Assembly (NCBI RefSeq): GCF_003324565.1
Contig: NZ_QOLA01000005.1
Coordinates: 62,001 to 126,000, forward strand
Length of the DNA: 64,000 nucleotides
Source: Streptomyces sp. SDr-06
GTDB lineage: Bacteria > Actinomycetota > Actinomycetes > Streptomycetales > Streptomycetaceae
Direction of reading: 5' to 3'
Part shown: positions 18,847 through 26,282 of the stretch, in pieces
How the letters are laid out: every line of letters starts with the position of its first letter
Numbering within the stretch: position 1 is the first letter of the stretch
Translations under genes and position numbers: made by a program
The notes under the pieces: generated by a model
The model's input: only the letters and a program-made list of their open reading frames with translations
The model's database searches: none
What the model was told of the DNA's origin: nothing

Positions 18847-19950
18847 ATGGAGATTCTGTGGACCCTGCTCGCGCTGTGCGTGCTCTTCGCGATCATCAGC
18901 CGGTTCGTGTTCCGCCGCGGCGGGGGAATCCAGCTGTCCCGGCCCGGAGCCCCGGACGCGGCCGACCCGGCGGCGTACGGCTTCCTGCTCCAGGAGGAGC
19001 TCGACGTCCGCATGCCCGGGCCCGACCAGGACCTCCTCGACGTGCTCGCGGTCGTGCAGGGGACCCAGAACTGGAAGCCGGCCGCGCAGCTGCTCGCCGG
19101 GACGCCGAAGGAGGGCGAACGGCGCTGGCAGCGCGTCCAGGCGTTCGCCGGGGCCGCCTCCCTCGAACTCGCCCAGCACCCGGGCGTCGGCGGGGCCTGG
19201 CTGCGCGCCTGGCGCTCCGAGGCGCCGAAGGACGCGGGGGCCGCGCAGGTGCACGCGGAGTTCCTGGTCCAGCAGGCCTGGCGGTCCTCGTCGGTCGGTC
19301 AGGACGACTTCCGGATCATCCTGGAGGAGGCGCGCACGGTCTGCGGCCAGGCCGCGCTGCTCGCCCCGGGCGACCCCGTTCCGTACGTGATCGAGCTCGC
19401 CGTGGCCCGTGGACTCGCCTATCCGCGCCCGGAGTTCGACCAGCTGTGGGCCAAGGTCATGGACCGCGCCCCGCACCACATGGGCGCCCACCTCGCGGCG
19501 CTGCACTACCACTGCGAGAAGTGGCACGGCTCGCGCGCCCAGGCCGACGAGTTCGCGACGGCCTCCGCGGCCCGCGCCCCGCACGGCTCGCTGCTGGCCG
19601 CGCTGCCGCTCTTCGCGGTGTACGAGCACGCCACGGACGCGATGGTGAACGACTTCTACGGCACGGCGGTGGTCAGCCGCGCCATGGAGGGCGCCCTGCA
19701 CGCCGTCCACCAGGCCCGCCCCGACGACCCTGTCCTGCCCCAGGTCCGCCACCTGCTGGCCCACTTCCTGGTGGGCGCCGCGCGCTGGGCGGAGGCGATG
19801 GACCAGTTCGTGGCCCTGGACGGGTATGTGGGAGCCCTCCCCTGGACGGTCTCCGAGGACCCGGCGGCGGCCTACGCGCTGCACCGGGCCCTGGCGGTCG
19901 CGGGGTACGAGGCGAACGGCGGCAGCCCGGCGACGCTGCGGCGCCCGTAG
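18847..19950 (+). CDS. Membrane-anchored protein of unknown function (helical repeats)
   Basis: 367 residues. One N-terminal helix ([20 protein letters not shown]) is followed by a basic stop-transfer and about 330 mostly helical residues in the cytosol. The cytosolic part reads like a DUF4034-type tetratricopeptide-like fold (WGKVMDR-like repeats around [16 protein letters not shown]), but I cannot name the family with certainty. ATG 18847 is favoured as it directly begins the helix. It lies between metB and msrA, with no regulatory hint. Confidence 0.75.
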   Translation: MEILWTLLALCVLFAIISRFVFRRGGGIQLSRPGAPDAADPAAYGFLLQEELDVRMPGPDQDLLDVLAVVQGTQNWKPAAQLLAGTPKEGERRWQRVQAFAGAASLELAQHPGVGGAWLRAWRSEAPKDAGAAQVHAEFLVQQAWRSSSVGQDDFRIILEEARTVCGQAALLAPGDPVPYVIELAVARGLAYPRPEFDQLWAKVMDRAPHHMGAHLAALHYHCEKWHGSRAQADEFATASAARAPHGSLLAALPLFAVYEHATDAMVNDFYGTAVVSRAMEGALHAVHQARPDDPVLPQVRHLLAHFLVGAARWAEAMDQFVALDGYVGALPWTVSEDPAAAYALHRALAVAGYEANGGSPATLRRP

Positions 19951-19989
19951 CGGCCGGTGCGGTGGCCGTAGCGGCCGGTGCGGTGGCCG
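19945..19989 (+). repeat. 21-bp tandem repeat spanning the upstream stop codon
   Basis: The unit CCGTAGCGGCCGGTGCGGTGG occurs twice head to tail, plus a short third start. The first copy contains the TAG stop of the preceding gene, so the array may have arisen by slippage at the gene end. It lies just before msrA. Confidence 0.75.
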
Positions 19990-20047
19990 GAATCTCTCGG
20001 CCCGGCCATGCGTTCTGTCTAGGCATCCACACTTCGAGGAGCCCCCG

Positions 20048-20710
20048 ATGATCTTCGGCCGCCGCACGCCCGAGCTGCCCACCCCCGAGCAGGCCCTCAA
20101 GGGACGCCCGGAGCCCGAGTTCACCCTGCCCTCCCGGCACACGGTCCTGGGCAACCCGCTGGCCGGGCCCTACCCCGAGGGCCTGGAGATCGCGGACTTC
20201 GGGATGGGCTGTTTCTGGGGCGCCGAGCGCAAGTTCTGGCAGCTGCCGGGCGTCTGGACGACCCTGGTCGGCTACCAGGGCGGCAGCACGGTGAACCCCG
20301 CGTACGAGGAGGTCTGCTCGGGCCTGACCGGCCACACCGAGGCGGTCCGGGTGGTCTACGACCCGGCGCTCGTCTCGTACGAGCAGCTCCTGAAGGTGTT
20401 CTGGGAGTCCCACGACCCGACCCAGGGCTTCCGCCAGGGCAACGACGTGGGCACCCAGTACCGCTCGGCGATCTACACCCACACCCCCGCCCAGGCGGCC
20501 ACGGCCCAGGCCTCCCGCGAGACCTACCAGAAGGTCCTGACGGGCTCGGGCCACGGCACGATCACCACAGAACTCCTCCCCGCCGAGGGCCGCCCCTTCT
20601 ACCCCGCGGAGCCGTACCACCAGCAGTACCTGGACAAGAACCCCGCGGGGTACTGCGGGATCGGGGGCACGGGGGTGTCCTGCCCGATCGGCATCGCCAA
20701 GGCCGGCTGA
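20048..20710 (+). CDS. msrA: Peptide methionine-S-sulfoxide reductase MsrA
   Basis: Reduces the S-epimer of methionine sulfoxide in proteins. 220 residues. The catalytic motif [10 protein letters not shown] places the nucleophilic cysteine at 55; the C-terminal [13 protein letters not shown] supplies the resolving cysteines. The family stretches GYQGG and [16 protein letters not shown] are intact. The N-terminal 40-residue extension is usual in actinomycetes. ATG 20048 has GAGGAG upstream. Followed by a strong terminator, so it is monocistronic. Confidence 0.95.
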   Translation: MIFGRRTPELPTPEQALKGRPEPEFTLPSRHTVLGNPLAGPYPEGLEIADFGMGCFWGAERKFWQLPGVWTTLVGYQGGSTVNPAYEEVCSGLTGHTEAVRVVYDPALVSYEQLLKVFWESHDPTQGFRQGNDVGTQYRSAIYTHTPAQAATAQASRETYQKVLTGSGHGTITTELLPAEGRPFYPAEPYHQQYLDKNPAGYCGIGGTGVSCPIGIAKAG

Positions 20711-20760
20711 GCCCCCGCTCGGGGTCGGCGGCGTCCCGGCCCGCGCGTCACGCCCTTCCC

Positions 20761-20796
20761 GCACCCGGCCTTTCCTGTTGTGGAAAGGCCGGGTGC
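20761..20796 (+). terminator. Perfect 15-bp terminator hairpin after msrA
   Basis: GCACCCGGCCTTTCC and its exact complement close a 6-nt loop (20776-20781). It is followed by TTGACC, which may double as a -35 for the next operon. Confidence 0.88.
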
Positions 20797-20864
20797 TTGA
20801 CCTCCCCCCGAGCGGCTCGGGAGCATCGACCACGACGCGCTGCGCCGATGTGGGGGGGCCGAGA

Positions 20865-21071
20865 ATGCTGCGGAAGTTGTCCGGTGACCCGGAGTGCAGG
20901 AACGGGACGTGTCCGACGCTGTGGGGCACCGAGGACGCCAGGAACTACGTGGTCCAGGGCTACGTCATCACCGACCCCGAGCTGCTGGCGCAGCTCGATC
21001 TGCCGGAGGGCGAGACCGCCGTCCTCGTACCGGCCGCGGTGCTGGAGGAGTACTTCCGTGCTCAGCGGTGA
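20865..21071 (+). CDS. Small protein opening the DUF6879/XRE cassette
   Basis: 68 residues, no family I can name. The N-terminal part has a CX4C-like pair (ECRNGTC) that could bind metal or form a disulfide; the remainder (VQGYVITDPELLAQL, then ETAVLVPAAVLEEYF) looks like a compact alpha/beta fold. A run of G residues just before ATG 20865 can act as the ribosome site. The next gene starts inside it, 14 nt before its stop, so the two are coupled. Confidence 0.75.
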   Translation: MLRKLSGDPECRNGTCPTLWGTEDARNYVVQGYVITDPELLAQLDLPEGETAVLVPAAVLEEYFRAQR

Positions 21072-21567
21072 GGAACTCGGCCGTCTCTTCGAGACCTTCG
21101 AGCGGACGGCCTTCCGTCTGGAGACGCTCTCCGTCTACAGCGTGGACGAGGAACGCGAGGACTTCGAGCGCTTCCTGGCCGGCGGGGACATGGGCCCGGA
21201 CTGGGACGACAACCCCTGGGTGCGATCGATGACCGACAAGGGCAGACAGATCTCGCGCGTCCATGTGCTCAGGTCTCCGCTCACCGACTACCTGCGGTAC
21301 GAACTGGCCTCCTACCCGGGCAACATCACGGCCGGCGAGACCATCGGCATCATCGATCAGGCCGAGCAGGACGTGACAGGCCTGCCCGATCACGACTTCT
21401 GGTTGTTCGATGATCAGGAGGTGTACCGGATGCACTACACATGCGGAGGCGTGTTCCTGGGCGCCGAACCGCTTCCCGCCCACAGACTCGCCGAGTACCA
21501 GCACTACCGGGACCACGCCTTGGCCTCGGCGGTGAGGTTCGCGGACTACTGGGAGCGGCACCGCTGA
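21058..21567 (+). CDS. DUF6879-like protein
   Basis: 169 residues, a soluble protein matching by pattern the actinobacterial DUF6879 family: acidic helical start (LFETFERTAFRLETLSVY), a central VHVLRSPLTDYLRYEL, and a terminal HDFWLFDD..VYRMHY segment. Such proteins often sit beside DUF5753-type XRE regulators, in the place that DUF397 proteins occupy in WhiJ/BldB-like loci. GTG 21058 overlaps the gene before by 14 nt, and its stop overlaps the next start by 4 nt. The function is unknown. Confidence 0.78.
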   Translation: MLSGEELGRLFETFERTAFRLETLSVYSVDEEREDFERFLAGGDMGPDWDDNPWVRSMTDKGRQISRVHVLRSPLTDYLRYELASYPGNITAGETIGIIDQAEQDVTGLPDHDFWLFDDQEVYRMHYTCGGVFLGAEPLPAHRLAEYQHYRDHALASAVRFADYWERHR

Positions 21568-22418
21568 CCGACGACTCGATCGGGAGAGCCCTGCGGGCGC
21601 TGCGCGACGCATCCGGACGCACGGGTGACTCGGTGGCCCGCCGGGCTTCCATGTCCGCCGGGAAGCTGTCGAAGATCGAGACCGGCAAGGTACGGCCGAC
21701 CGTCCAGGACGTGGACCTGGTCCTCACCGCCCTCGGCGTGAGCCAGGAGGTCAAGGAGGAGTTCCTGGCGACGGCCCGCGCCGAAGCCACCGAGGCCACC
21801 GCGTGGCGCCTGCTGCGCCGCACCGGCCCATGGAAGCACCAGAAGACCATCCGGGCCATCGAGGCGGGCACCGCCACGCTCCGGCTCTTCCAGGGCCAGC
21901 TCGTGCCCGGACTCCTCCAGACCCCCGAGTACGCTCGCGCCGTCTTCTCCCTCCCTCCGGGCATGCCGCAGGAGACCAGGGCCAGGACCGTGGCGGCCCG
22001 CCTCGAACGACAGTCGGTGCTTTACGAGTCCGGTCGATGCTTCCGCTTCCTGATCTGCGAGCACGTACTCCGGTGGCGCATCAGCGAGCCCGTGGTCATG
22101 GCGCTCCAACTGGATCGGCTCGTGTCCGTGTCCAGGTTGCCCAACGTCTCGCTCGGTGTCCTGCCGTCCGACCGCCGGATGCCGGACTTCCCCATGACCT
22201 GCTTCAGCCTGCACGACGACCGGCTCGTCATCGTGGAGACGTTCCACTGCGAGATCACCACCCGCGAACCCAAGGACGTCCAGCTCTATCTCGACACCTT
22301 CGAGCGGTTCGCCGCGGTGGCGGTCTACGGGGATGCCATGAGAGCCCTGGTCGAGGACGTGCGGGACGGATTTCTGCCCGAACAGGAAAGGCCCTGGAGG
22401 GAGTCGACCGCCGGGTGA
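21564..22418 (+). CDS. XRE family regulator with DUF5753 domain, apparent CTG start
   Basis: 284 residues. A complete Cro/C1-type helix-turn-helix spans residues 3-58 (DSVARRASMSAGKLSKIETG). The DUF5753 domain runs from about 90 to 275 (FQGQLVPGLLQTPEYARAVF, later CFSLHDDRLVIVETF). This is the architecture of WhiJ-like developmental regulators. No ATG, GTG or TTG lies in frame between ATG 21441, deep inside the previous gene, and codons that would truncate the DNA-binding domain. CTG 21564 overlaps the upstream stop as CTGA and has GGGAG 7 nt before it, so it is the best start. Probably autoregulatory with its two partners. Confidence 0.85.
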   Translation: MTDDSIGRALRALRDASGRTGDSVARRASMSAGKLSKIETGKVRPTVQDVDLVLTALGVSQEVKEEFLATARAEATEATAWRLLRRTGPWKHQKTIRAIEAGTATLRLFQGQLVPGLLQTPEYARAVFSLPPGMPQETRARTVAARLERQSVLYESGRCFRFLICEHVLRWRISEPVVMALQLDRLVSVSRLPNVSLGVLPSDRRMPDFPMTCFSLHDDRLVIVETFHCEITTREPKDVQLYLDTFERFAAVAVYGDAMRALVEDVRDGFLPEQERPWRESTAG

Positions 22419-22456
22419 AGCATCAGTGGTGACACCACCCGACGGAAGGAATCCCC

Positions 22457-22660
22457 GTGAGCAGTTCCAGTACCACGATGGACCCGCCGGTCCACCTGTC
22501 CCTTCCTCGCACGCCGCCCGCTCCCGCGCCGGGCTGCGGTGTCTGCGCCGCCCTGGCCCGGCAGCGCGCCGCGGCGTACGGCGCCGGGGATCTGTCCGCC
22601 GTCTCGGACTGCAACGTCGAGTTGGCCGCGCACCCCAAGACGCACCCCGGGGGGCGGTAG
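22457..22660 (+). CDS. Small Cys-motif protein, paralogue A
   Basis: 67 residues. The segment PPVHLSLPRTPPAP..GCGVCAAL followed by GDLSAVSDCNVELAAHP is shared with the 68-residue protein at 22999, so they are paralogues. The CxxC could bind a metal. GTG 22457 has GGAAGGA upstream. The family is unnamed to me. It lies 38 nt after the XRE gene and its stop shares one base with the next start, so it is likely part of the same transcript. Confidence 0.72.
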   Translation: MSSSSTTMDPPVHLSLPRTPPAPAPGCGVCAALARQRAAAYGAGDLSAVSDCNVELAAHPKTHPGGR

Positions 22661-22899
22661 TGGACATGCAAGCATGGCGCGACGCCTGGGCGCGGGCCGA
22701 GGGGGCCTGTGAGGGGCTTCGGGGGGTGTTCGAGGGGCTCGGGTTTCCCGAGTCGGTGCGGGTCTCGCTCCGTCCGCAGGTGCACTACCGGGGCACGGCC
22801 CAGGTGCACGTCGGTGTGCTCGACGCCGCGCATGTCGAGGAGCTGGCCGAGGCGTTGCGGGCCGGGGCGGTCAGGGGGCGGGCGCCGGGCGAGGGCTAG
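22660..22899 (+). CDS. Small protein between the two paralogues
   Basis: 79 residues, mainly helical with a central strand pair (VRVSLRPQVHYRGTAQVHVG). GTG 22660 overlaps the previous TAG by one base, with GGGGGGCG just upstream, so translation is coupled. It has no recognisable motif, signal or membrane helix. The possibility that it starts at ATG 22666 is open. Confidence 0.65.
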   Translation: MDMQAWRDAWARAEGACEGLRGVFEGLGFPESVRVSLRPQVHYRGTAQVHVGVLDAAHVEELAEALRAGAVRGRAPGEG

Positions 22900-22998
22900 G
22901 GACCGTTCGGGGGAGTCCGGCCGGTTCGCGGCATAGCGGGGCGCGGGTTCGGGTGAATTGCTGGGGACACCGACAAATCGGCCGGACAGGCGGTAGGC

Positions 22999-23205
22999 GT
23001 GAGCGATCCGAGGACGACCATGGGTGACCCCGTACATCTCGCGCTGCCGCACGCGCCGCCCCAGCCCGCGCAGGGGTGTGCGGTGTGCGCGGAGATGGTC
23101 GTGCGGCGGCGGGCCGCGCGCGGGCGCGGGGACCTGTCCGCGGCCACGGACGCCGACGTGGAGATCCGCCACCACCCCCACCCGGCCCGGGGCCGCCGGC
23201 GCTGA
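22999..23205 (+). CDS. Small Cys-motif protein, paralogue B
   Basis: 68 residues, similar to the protein at 22457 over its full length: DPVHLALPHAPPQPAQGC, then AVCAEMV and GDLSAATDADVEIRHHPHP. It keeps the cysteine pair and adds a His-rich end that could also bind metal. GTG 22999 is used, with no clear ribosome site. A 99-bp gap separates it from the preceding gene, enough for its own promoter. Confidence 0.72.
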   Translation: MSDPRTTMGDPVHLALPHAPPQPAQGCAVCAEMVVRRRAARGRGDLSAATDADVEIRHHPHPARGRRR

Positions 23206-23260
23206 CCCCGGCCCCGATATTGACTGGTCACACCCCGCCCGGCCGGGCCACGCTTCCCCC

Positions 23261-23899
23261 ATGGAAGCCACGGAAGCCACGGAAGCCACGGAAGCCACAG
23301 ACGTCACGGACGCCGCGCACGGCCTCACCACCGCCCCGCCCCGCCAGCAGATCCGCGCTCTGCACACCGAGTCGACCGTCACCGTCTACCAGGCGTACGA
23401 CCCGGCGCTCGGGCTGCCCGCCGCCCGTGACGGGCGTTTTCCGGCGGCGTGGAAGCGGGAGCGGATGACCTGGGTCAAGCCGTCCTTCCTGTGGATGATG
23501 TACCGCTCGGGGTGGGCCATGAAGGAGGGGCAGCGCACGGTGCTGGCCGTCGAGATTCGGCGGGACGGGTTCGACTGGGCGCTGGATCACGCCTGCCTCT
23601 CGCACTACGTGCCCGGCGTGCACGGTGAACGGGACGCCTGGCGACGCGAGTTGGAGCAATCGCCCGCCCGGGTGCAGTGGGACCCCGAGCGGGATCTGCG
23701 GCTCCAGGCGCTGCCGTACCGCTCGCTCCAGCTCGGCCTCGCCGGGGAGGCCGTGCGACGGTACGCCGACGAGTGGATCGTCGGCATCCGCGACGTGACC
23801 CCGCTCGCCCACCGCGTCCACGCGCTCGTACGGGACGAGCGACTCGACGCCGCCCGCGCCCTGCTGCCCGACGAACGGGACTACCCCCGCGGCACCTGA
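23261..23899 (+). CDS. DUF4291 domain protein
   Basis: 212 residues. The conserved part starts near residue 30 with QIRALHTESTVTVYQAYDP and continues with RMTWVKPSFLWMMYRSGWA, a stretch diagnostic of DUF4291, a family of unknown function in bacteria and fungi. The first 13 residues are a low-complexity EAT repeat encoded by a 9-bp tandem array. No domain beyond DUF4291 is seen. It stands alone between the cassette and the GntR gene. Confidence 0.88.
   Translation: MEATEATEATEATDVTDAAHGLTTAPPRQQIRALHTESTVTVYQAYDPALGLPAARDGRFPAAWKRERMTWVKPSFLWMMYRSGWAMKEGQRTVLAVEIRRDGFDWALDHACLSHYVPGVHGERDAWRRELEQSPARVQWDPERDLRLQALPYRSLQLGLAGEAVRRYADEWIVGIRDVTPLAHRVHALVRDERLDAARALLPDERDYPRGT
23264..23299 (+). 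repeat. 9-bp tandem repeat at the start of the DUF4291 gene
   Basis: Four copies of GAAGCCACG (last one with A at the end) encode Glu-Ala-Thr repeats directly after the start codon. The unit is a multiple of three, so gain or loss keeps the frame. Confidence 0.85.
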
Positions 23900-23964
23900 C
23901 CTCGGCCCCGGACACGCCCACACCCTCGTACGAGACGGACTGCTCGACGCCGCTCAAACCCCGC

Positions 23965-24615
23965 TCACTCCAGTTCCGCCCAGATCTCGTACGAGATCTC
24001 CGCCGCCCGGTCCGCGGCACCCGCCTCGCATGCCGCGATCAGTTCCTCGTGGCGGGCGGCCGAGGCGCGGGCCGCCGTGCTGGAGAAGCGCTGGTGTTCC
24101 AGGCGGCGCAGGAGCGGGGTGTAGCGGGCCACCGTGTCGGCGAGCGGCTGGTTGCCGCTCGCGGTGACCGGGACGGCGTGGAAGGCGTCGTCGGCGGTGA
24201 TCGCCGCCGCGATGTCGCCCGCGTTCACGGCTCGTACGAACTCCTCGTTGGCCGCGCGCATCCGGCCCAGGTCGTCCGGCCGCAGGCGCGGCAGGGCCTC
24301 GCGCACCGCGAGGGTGTGCATCGCGCCGACCACGGCCAGCGCGCCCCGGATCTCCTCGGCGACCAGCGGCGCGACCCGCGTGTAGCTCTGGGGCTTGGAG
24401 ACGACGAGCCGTTCGGCGGCGAGCCGGGCCAGGGCGTCGCGCACCGGGGCGCGCGAGAGACCGAGGCGGGCGGCGAGTTCGGCGTCGCTCAGTTTCGCGC
24501 CGGGGGCGAGCTCGCCCGAGACGATCGACGCGAGCAGCGCCTCGTACGCGACGTCGCGCAGCAGTCGGCGGGGCGGCTCGGGGGCGGGGGCAAGGGCAGG
24601 AGGCTCTGCGGTCAC
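23965..24615 (-). CDS. GntR family regulator, FadR/FCD type
   Basis: About 216 residues. Winged helix at 18-85 (PGAKLSDAELAARLGLSRAP followed by VRDALARLAAE). The helical C-terminal domain has the metal-binding pattern D..H and terminal H residues (ADDAFHAVPVTASGN) of FCD proteins, which sense small carboxylates. GTG 24615 is preferred since a perfect -10, TAAAAT (24623-24628), lies 7 nt upstream, a leaderless layout; ATG 24624 would lie inside that box. It is divergent from a DMT transporter, its likely target. Confidence 0.85.
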   Translation of the reverse strand: MTAEPPALAPAPEPPRRLLRDVAYEALLASIVSGELAPGAKLSDAELAARLGLSRAPVRDALARLAAERLVVSKPQSYTRVAPLVAEEIRGALAVVGAMHTLAVREALPRLRPDDLGRMRAANEEFVRAVNAGDIAAAITADDAFHAVPVTASGNQPLADTVARYTPLLRRLEHQRFSSTAARASAARHEELIAACEAGAADRAAEISYEIWAELE

Positions 24616-24617
24616 GG

Positions 24618-24629
24618 CTAACATTTTAG
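24618..24629. promoter_or_regulatory. Leaderless promoter and small dyad between gntR and the DMT gene
   Basis: CTAA-CATT-TTAG is an inverted repeat that contains TAAAAT on the minus strand. That hexamer matches the -10 consensus and is 7 nt from GTG 24615. An operator covering the regulator's own -10 would give autorepression. Confidence 0.5.
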
Positions 24630-24664
24630 TTCGTTGCCGGGTGCGAGCCGCAGGGAGTACGGGC

Positions 24665-25666
24665 GTGAACAGGAACAGCGGGACCGCCGCACCCATGGCC
24701 CTTGGCGTGGTCGCCGCCGCCTGCTTCGCGTCCAGCTTCGTGCTCAACCGCGAGATGAGCGTGGCGGGCGGCTCCTGGCTGTGGACCGCGAGCCTGCGCT
24801 ATCTGTTCATGCTGCCGCCGCTGGTCCTGCTCGTGTGGGTACGGGGCGGGCTGCCCGGTGTCGTACGGAGTCTGCGCGCCCGGCCCGGAACCTGGCTCGG
24901 CTGGTCGACCGTCGGGTTCGGACTGTTCTACGCGCCGCTCACCTGGGCCGGCCGGGAGGGCGCGGGCTGGCTGCTCGCGGCGACCTGGCAGCTGGTGATC
25001 GTCGCGGGCATCGTGATCGGCGGGCGGGTGCCGCGCCGCACCCTCGCGGTCTCGCTGCTCATCGTGGCCGGGGTCGCGCTCGCCCAGACCCAGAACGCCG
25101 ACGGCCTGGACACGGGCTCGGTGGCCCGGGTCGTCGTGCCGGTCCTGGTCGCGGCCGTCGCCTACCCGCTCGGCAACCGGAGACTGCTCGGCCGCGACGG
25201 CCTCGACGGGGTGCAGCGCACGCTCGCCATGACGCTCGGCTCGCTGCCGCTGTGGGTGGCCCTGGCCGGCACGGCGGGCCTGCGCGTCGGCGCCCCGGGG
25301 CGGGACCAGGTGGTCCAGTGCCTGATCGTCGCGCTGGTGTCGGGGGTGGCGGCGACCACCCTGTTCTTCCGCGCCACCGACCTCGTACGGGACCGGCCGG
25401 CCGCGCTCGGCGCGGTGGAGGCGACCCAGGCCGCCGAGGTGCCCTTCACCCTGGCGGGCGAGGCCCTGGTGACCGGCGTCGCGACCCCGCCCCCGTCCGC
25501 CTGGGCGGGCCTCGCGCTCATCGTCGGCGGGCTCTGCCTGCACGCCCTGCACCGGCCGCCCGCGCGCACGGCCGCCGTTTCGGCCGGAGCCGTCCCGGCC
25601 CGTGCGGAAGTCCCGCCCCGTGCGGAAGTCCCCGCCCCTCGGCCGCCGTCGGCCCGAACTCCCTGA
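24665..25666 (+). CDS. EmrE/EamA-type DMT transporter
   Basis: A 333-residue membrane protein with ten predicted helices in two five-helix halves (GVVAAACFASSFVLNREM first, WAGLALIVGGLCLHAL last), as in EamA or multidrug-resistance efflux (PF13536-like) proteins. GTG 24665 has AGGGAG 7 nt upstream. The C-terminus is a Pro/Ala/Arg tail with a duplicated ARAEVP. Divergence from a GntR regulator suggests ligand-induced efflux of a metabolite. The substrate is unknown. Confidence 0.86.
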   Translation: MNRNSGTAAPMALGVVAAACFASSFVLNREMSVAGGSWLWTASLRYLFMLPPLVLLVWVRGGLPGVVRSLRARPGTWLGWSTVGFGLFYAPLTWAGREGAGWLLAATWQLVIVAGIVIGGRVPRRTLAVSLLIVAGVALAQTQNADGLDTGSVARVVVPVLVAAVAYPLGNRRLLGRDGLDGVQRTLAMTLGSLPLWVALAGTAGLRVGAPGRDQVVQCLIVALVSGVAATTLFFRATDLVRDRPAALGAVEATQAAEVPFTLAGEALVTGVATPPPSAWAGLALIVGGLCLHALHRPPARTAAVSAGAVPARAEVPPRAEVPAPRPPSARTP

Positions 25667-25714
25667 ACATCCCGACGACTTGGGGCCGCGCGAGCGGCCC
25701 GCCACGGCCGTGGG

Positions 25715-26080
25715 CTACCCCTGGTCCGCCGTCGACGCGAGCTGCTCCGCGCGGTACGCGGCGGCCGTGCGCGACGCGTCGTAGCCGTCCGCGACGCCCT
25801 CGACGAGCACCACGTCGCCCGGGATGTGGTCGGCGCGCAGCGGTATGAGCTCCTGGTAGGCGGCTGAGTCGTACCAGGCGCGCGCCTCCTCGATACCCGG
25901 GAACCCGATGATCACCAGCGCCTCGGGCCACGCGCCCTCGCGGACCTCCAGGGGTGCGTTGTGCACCAGGAAGCGGCCGCCGAAGGGGTCCAGCGTGGCC
26001 TGGATGCGCTCCATGTAGACGAAGACCTGCTCGTCCAGGTGGGCGGGCGGGCGCAGGTTGCCGATGGCGTAAGCGGTCAC
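25715..26080 (-). CDS. DUF1330 domain protein
   Basis: 121 residues with the dimeric alpha/beta barrel pattern of DUF1330 (YMERIQATLDPFGGRFLVHN, then EALVIIGFPGIEEARAWYDS and YQELIPLR). These proteins resemble small monooxygenase-like or binding folds, function unknown. GTG 26080 has GGAGG 7 nt upstream. It follows the convergent DMT gene and is probably monocistronic. Confidence 0.88.
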   Translation of the reverse strand: MTAYAIGNLRPPAHLDEQVFVYMERIQATLDPFGGRFLVHNAPLEVREGAWPEALVIIGFPGIEEARAWYDSAAYQELIPLRADHIPGDVVLVEGVADGYDASRTAAAYRAEQLASTADQG

Positions 26081-26173
26081 GTTGTCCTCCGGGTGACGGT
26101 CTTCCGTGCGAACGCTCCGATCATGTCCCGGCCACTCTGGGGCGGTCGATTACCGCCGAGGTAAGGCAGGCAT

Positions 26174-26215
26174 GCCGACGGCCCCGGAGGCGGGGGTTCC
26201 TCCGGGGCCGTCGGC
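26174..26215 (-). terminator. Strong terminator downstream of the ADH gene
   Basis: A perfect 17-bp stem (26174-26190 with 26199-26215) and 8-nt loop, 70-110 bp past the ADH stop on the minus strand. It also shields the DUF1330 gene. Confidence 0.85.
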
Positions 26216-26282
26216 GGGCACGGCCCGGGCGGTGTCGATCCGGCCCGGTCGGGGCCGTGCCGGACCGGCCTGGCCGGGGGGA

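Noticed and set aside
20711..23260. Genomic island or integrative element carrying the DUF6879 cassette
   Set aside because: No integrase, tRNA, att repeats or clear composition shift is seen; the cassette may be accessory but there is no evidence of an element boundary.
23264..23299. CRISPR-like short repeats
   Set aside because: The units are contiguous 9-bp coding repeats with no spacers and no cas genes anywhere in the window.
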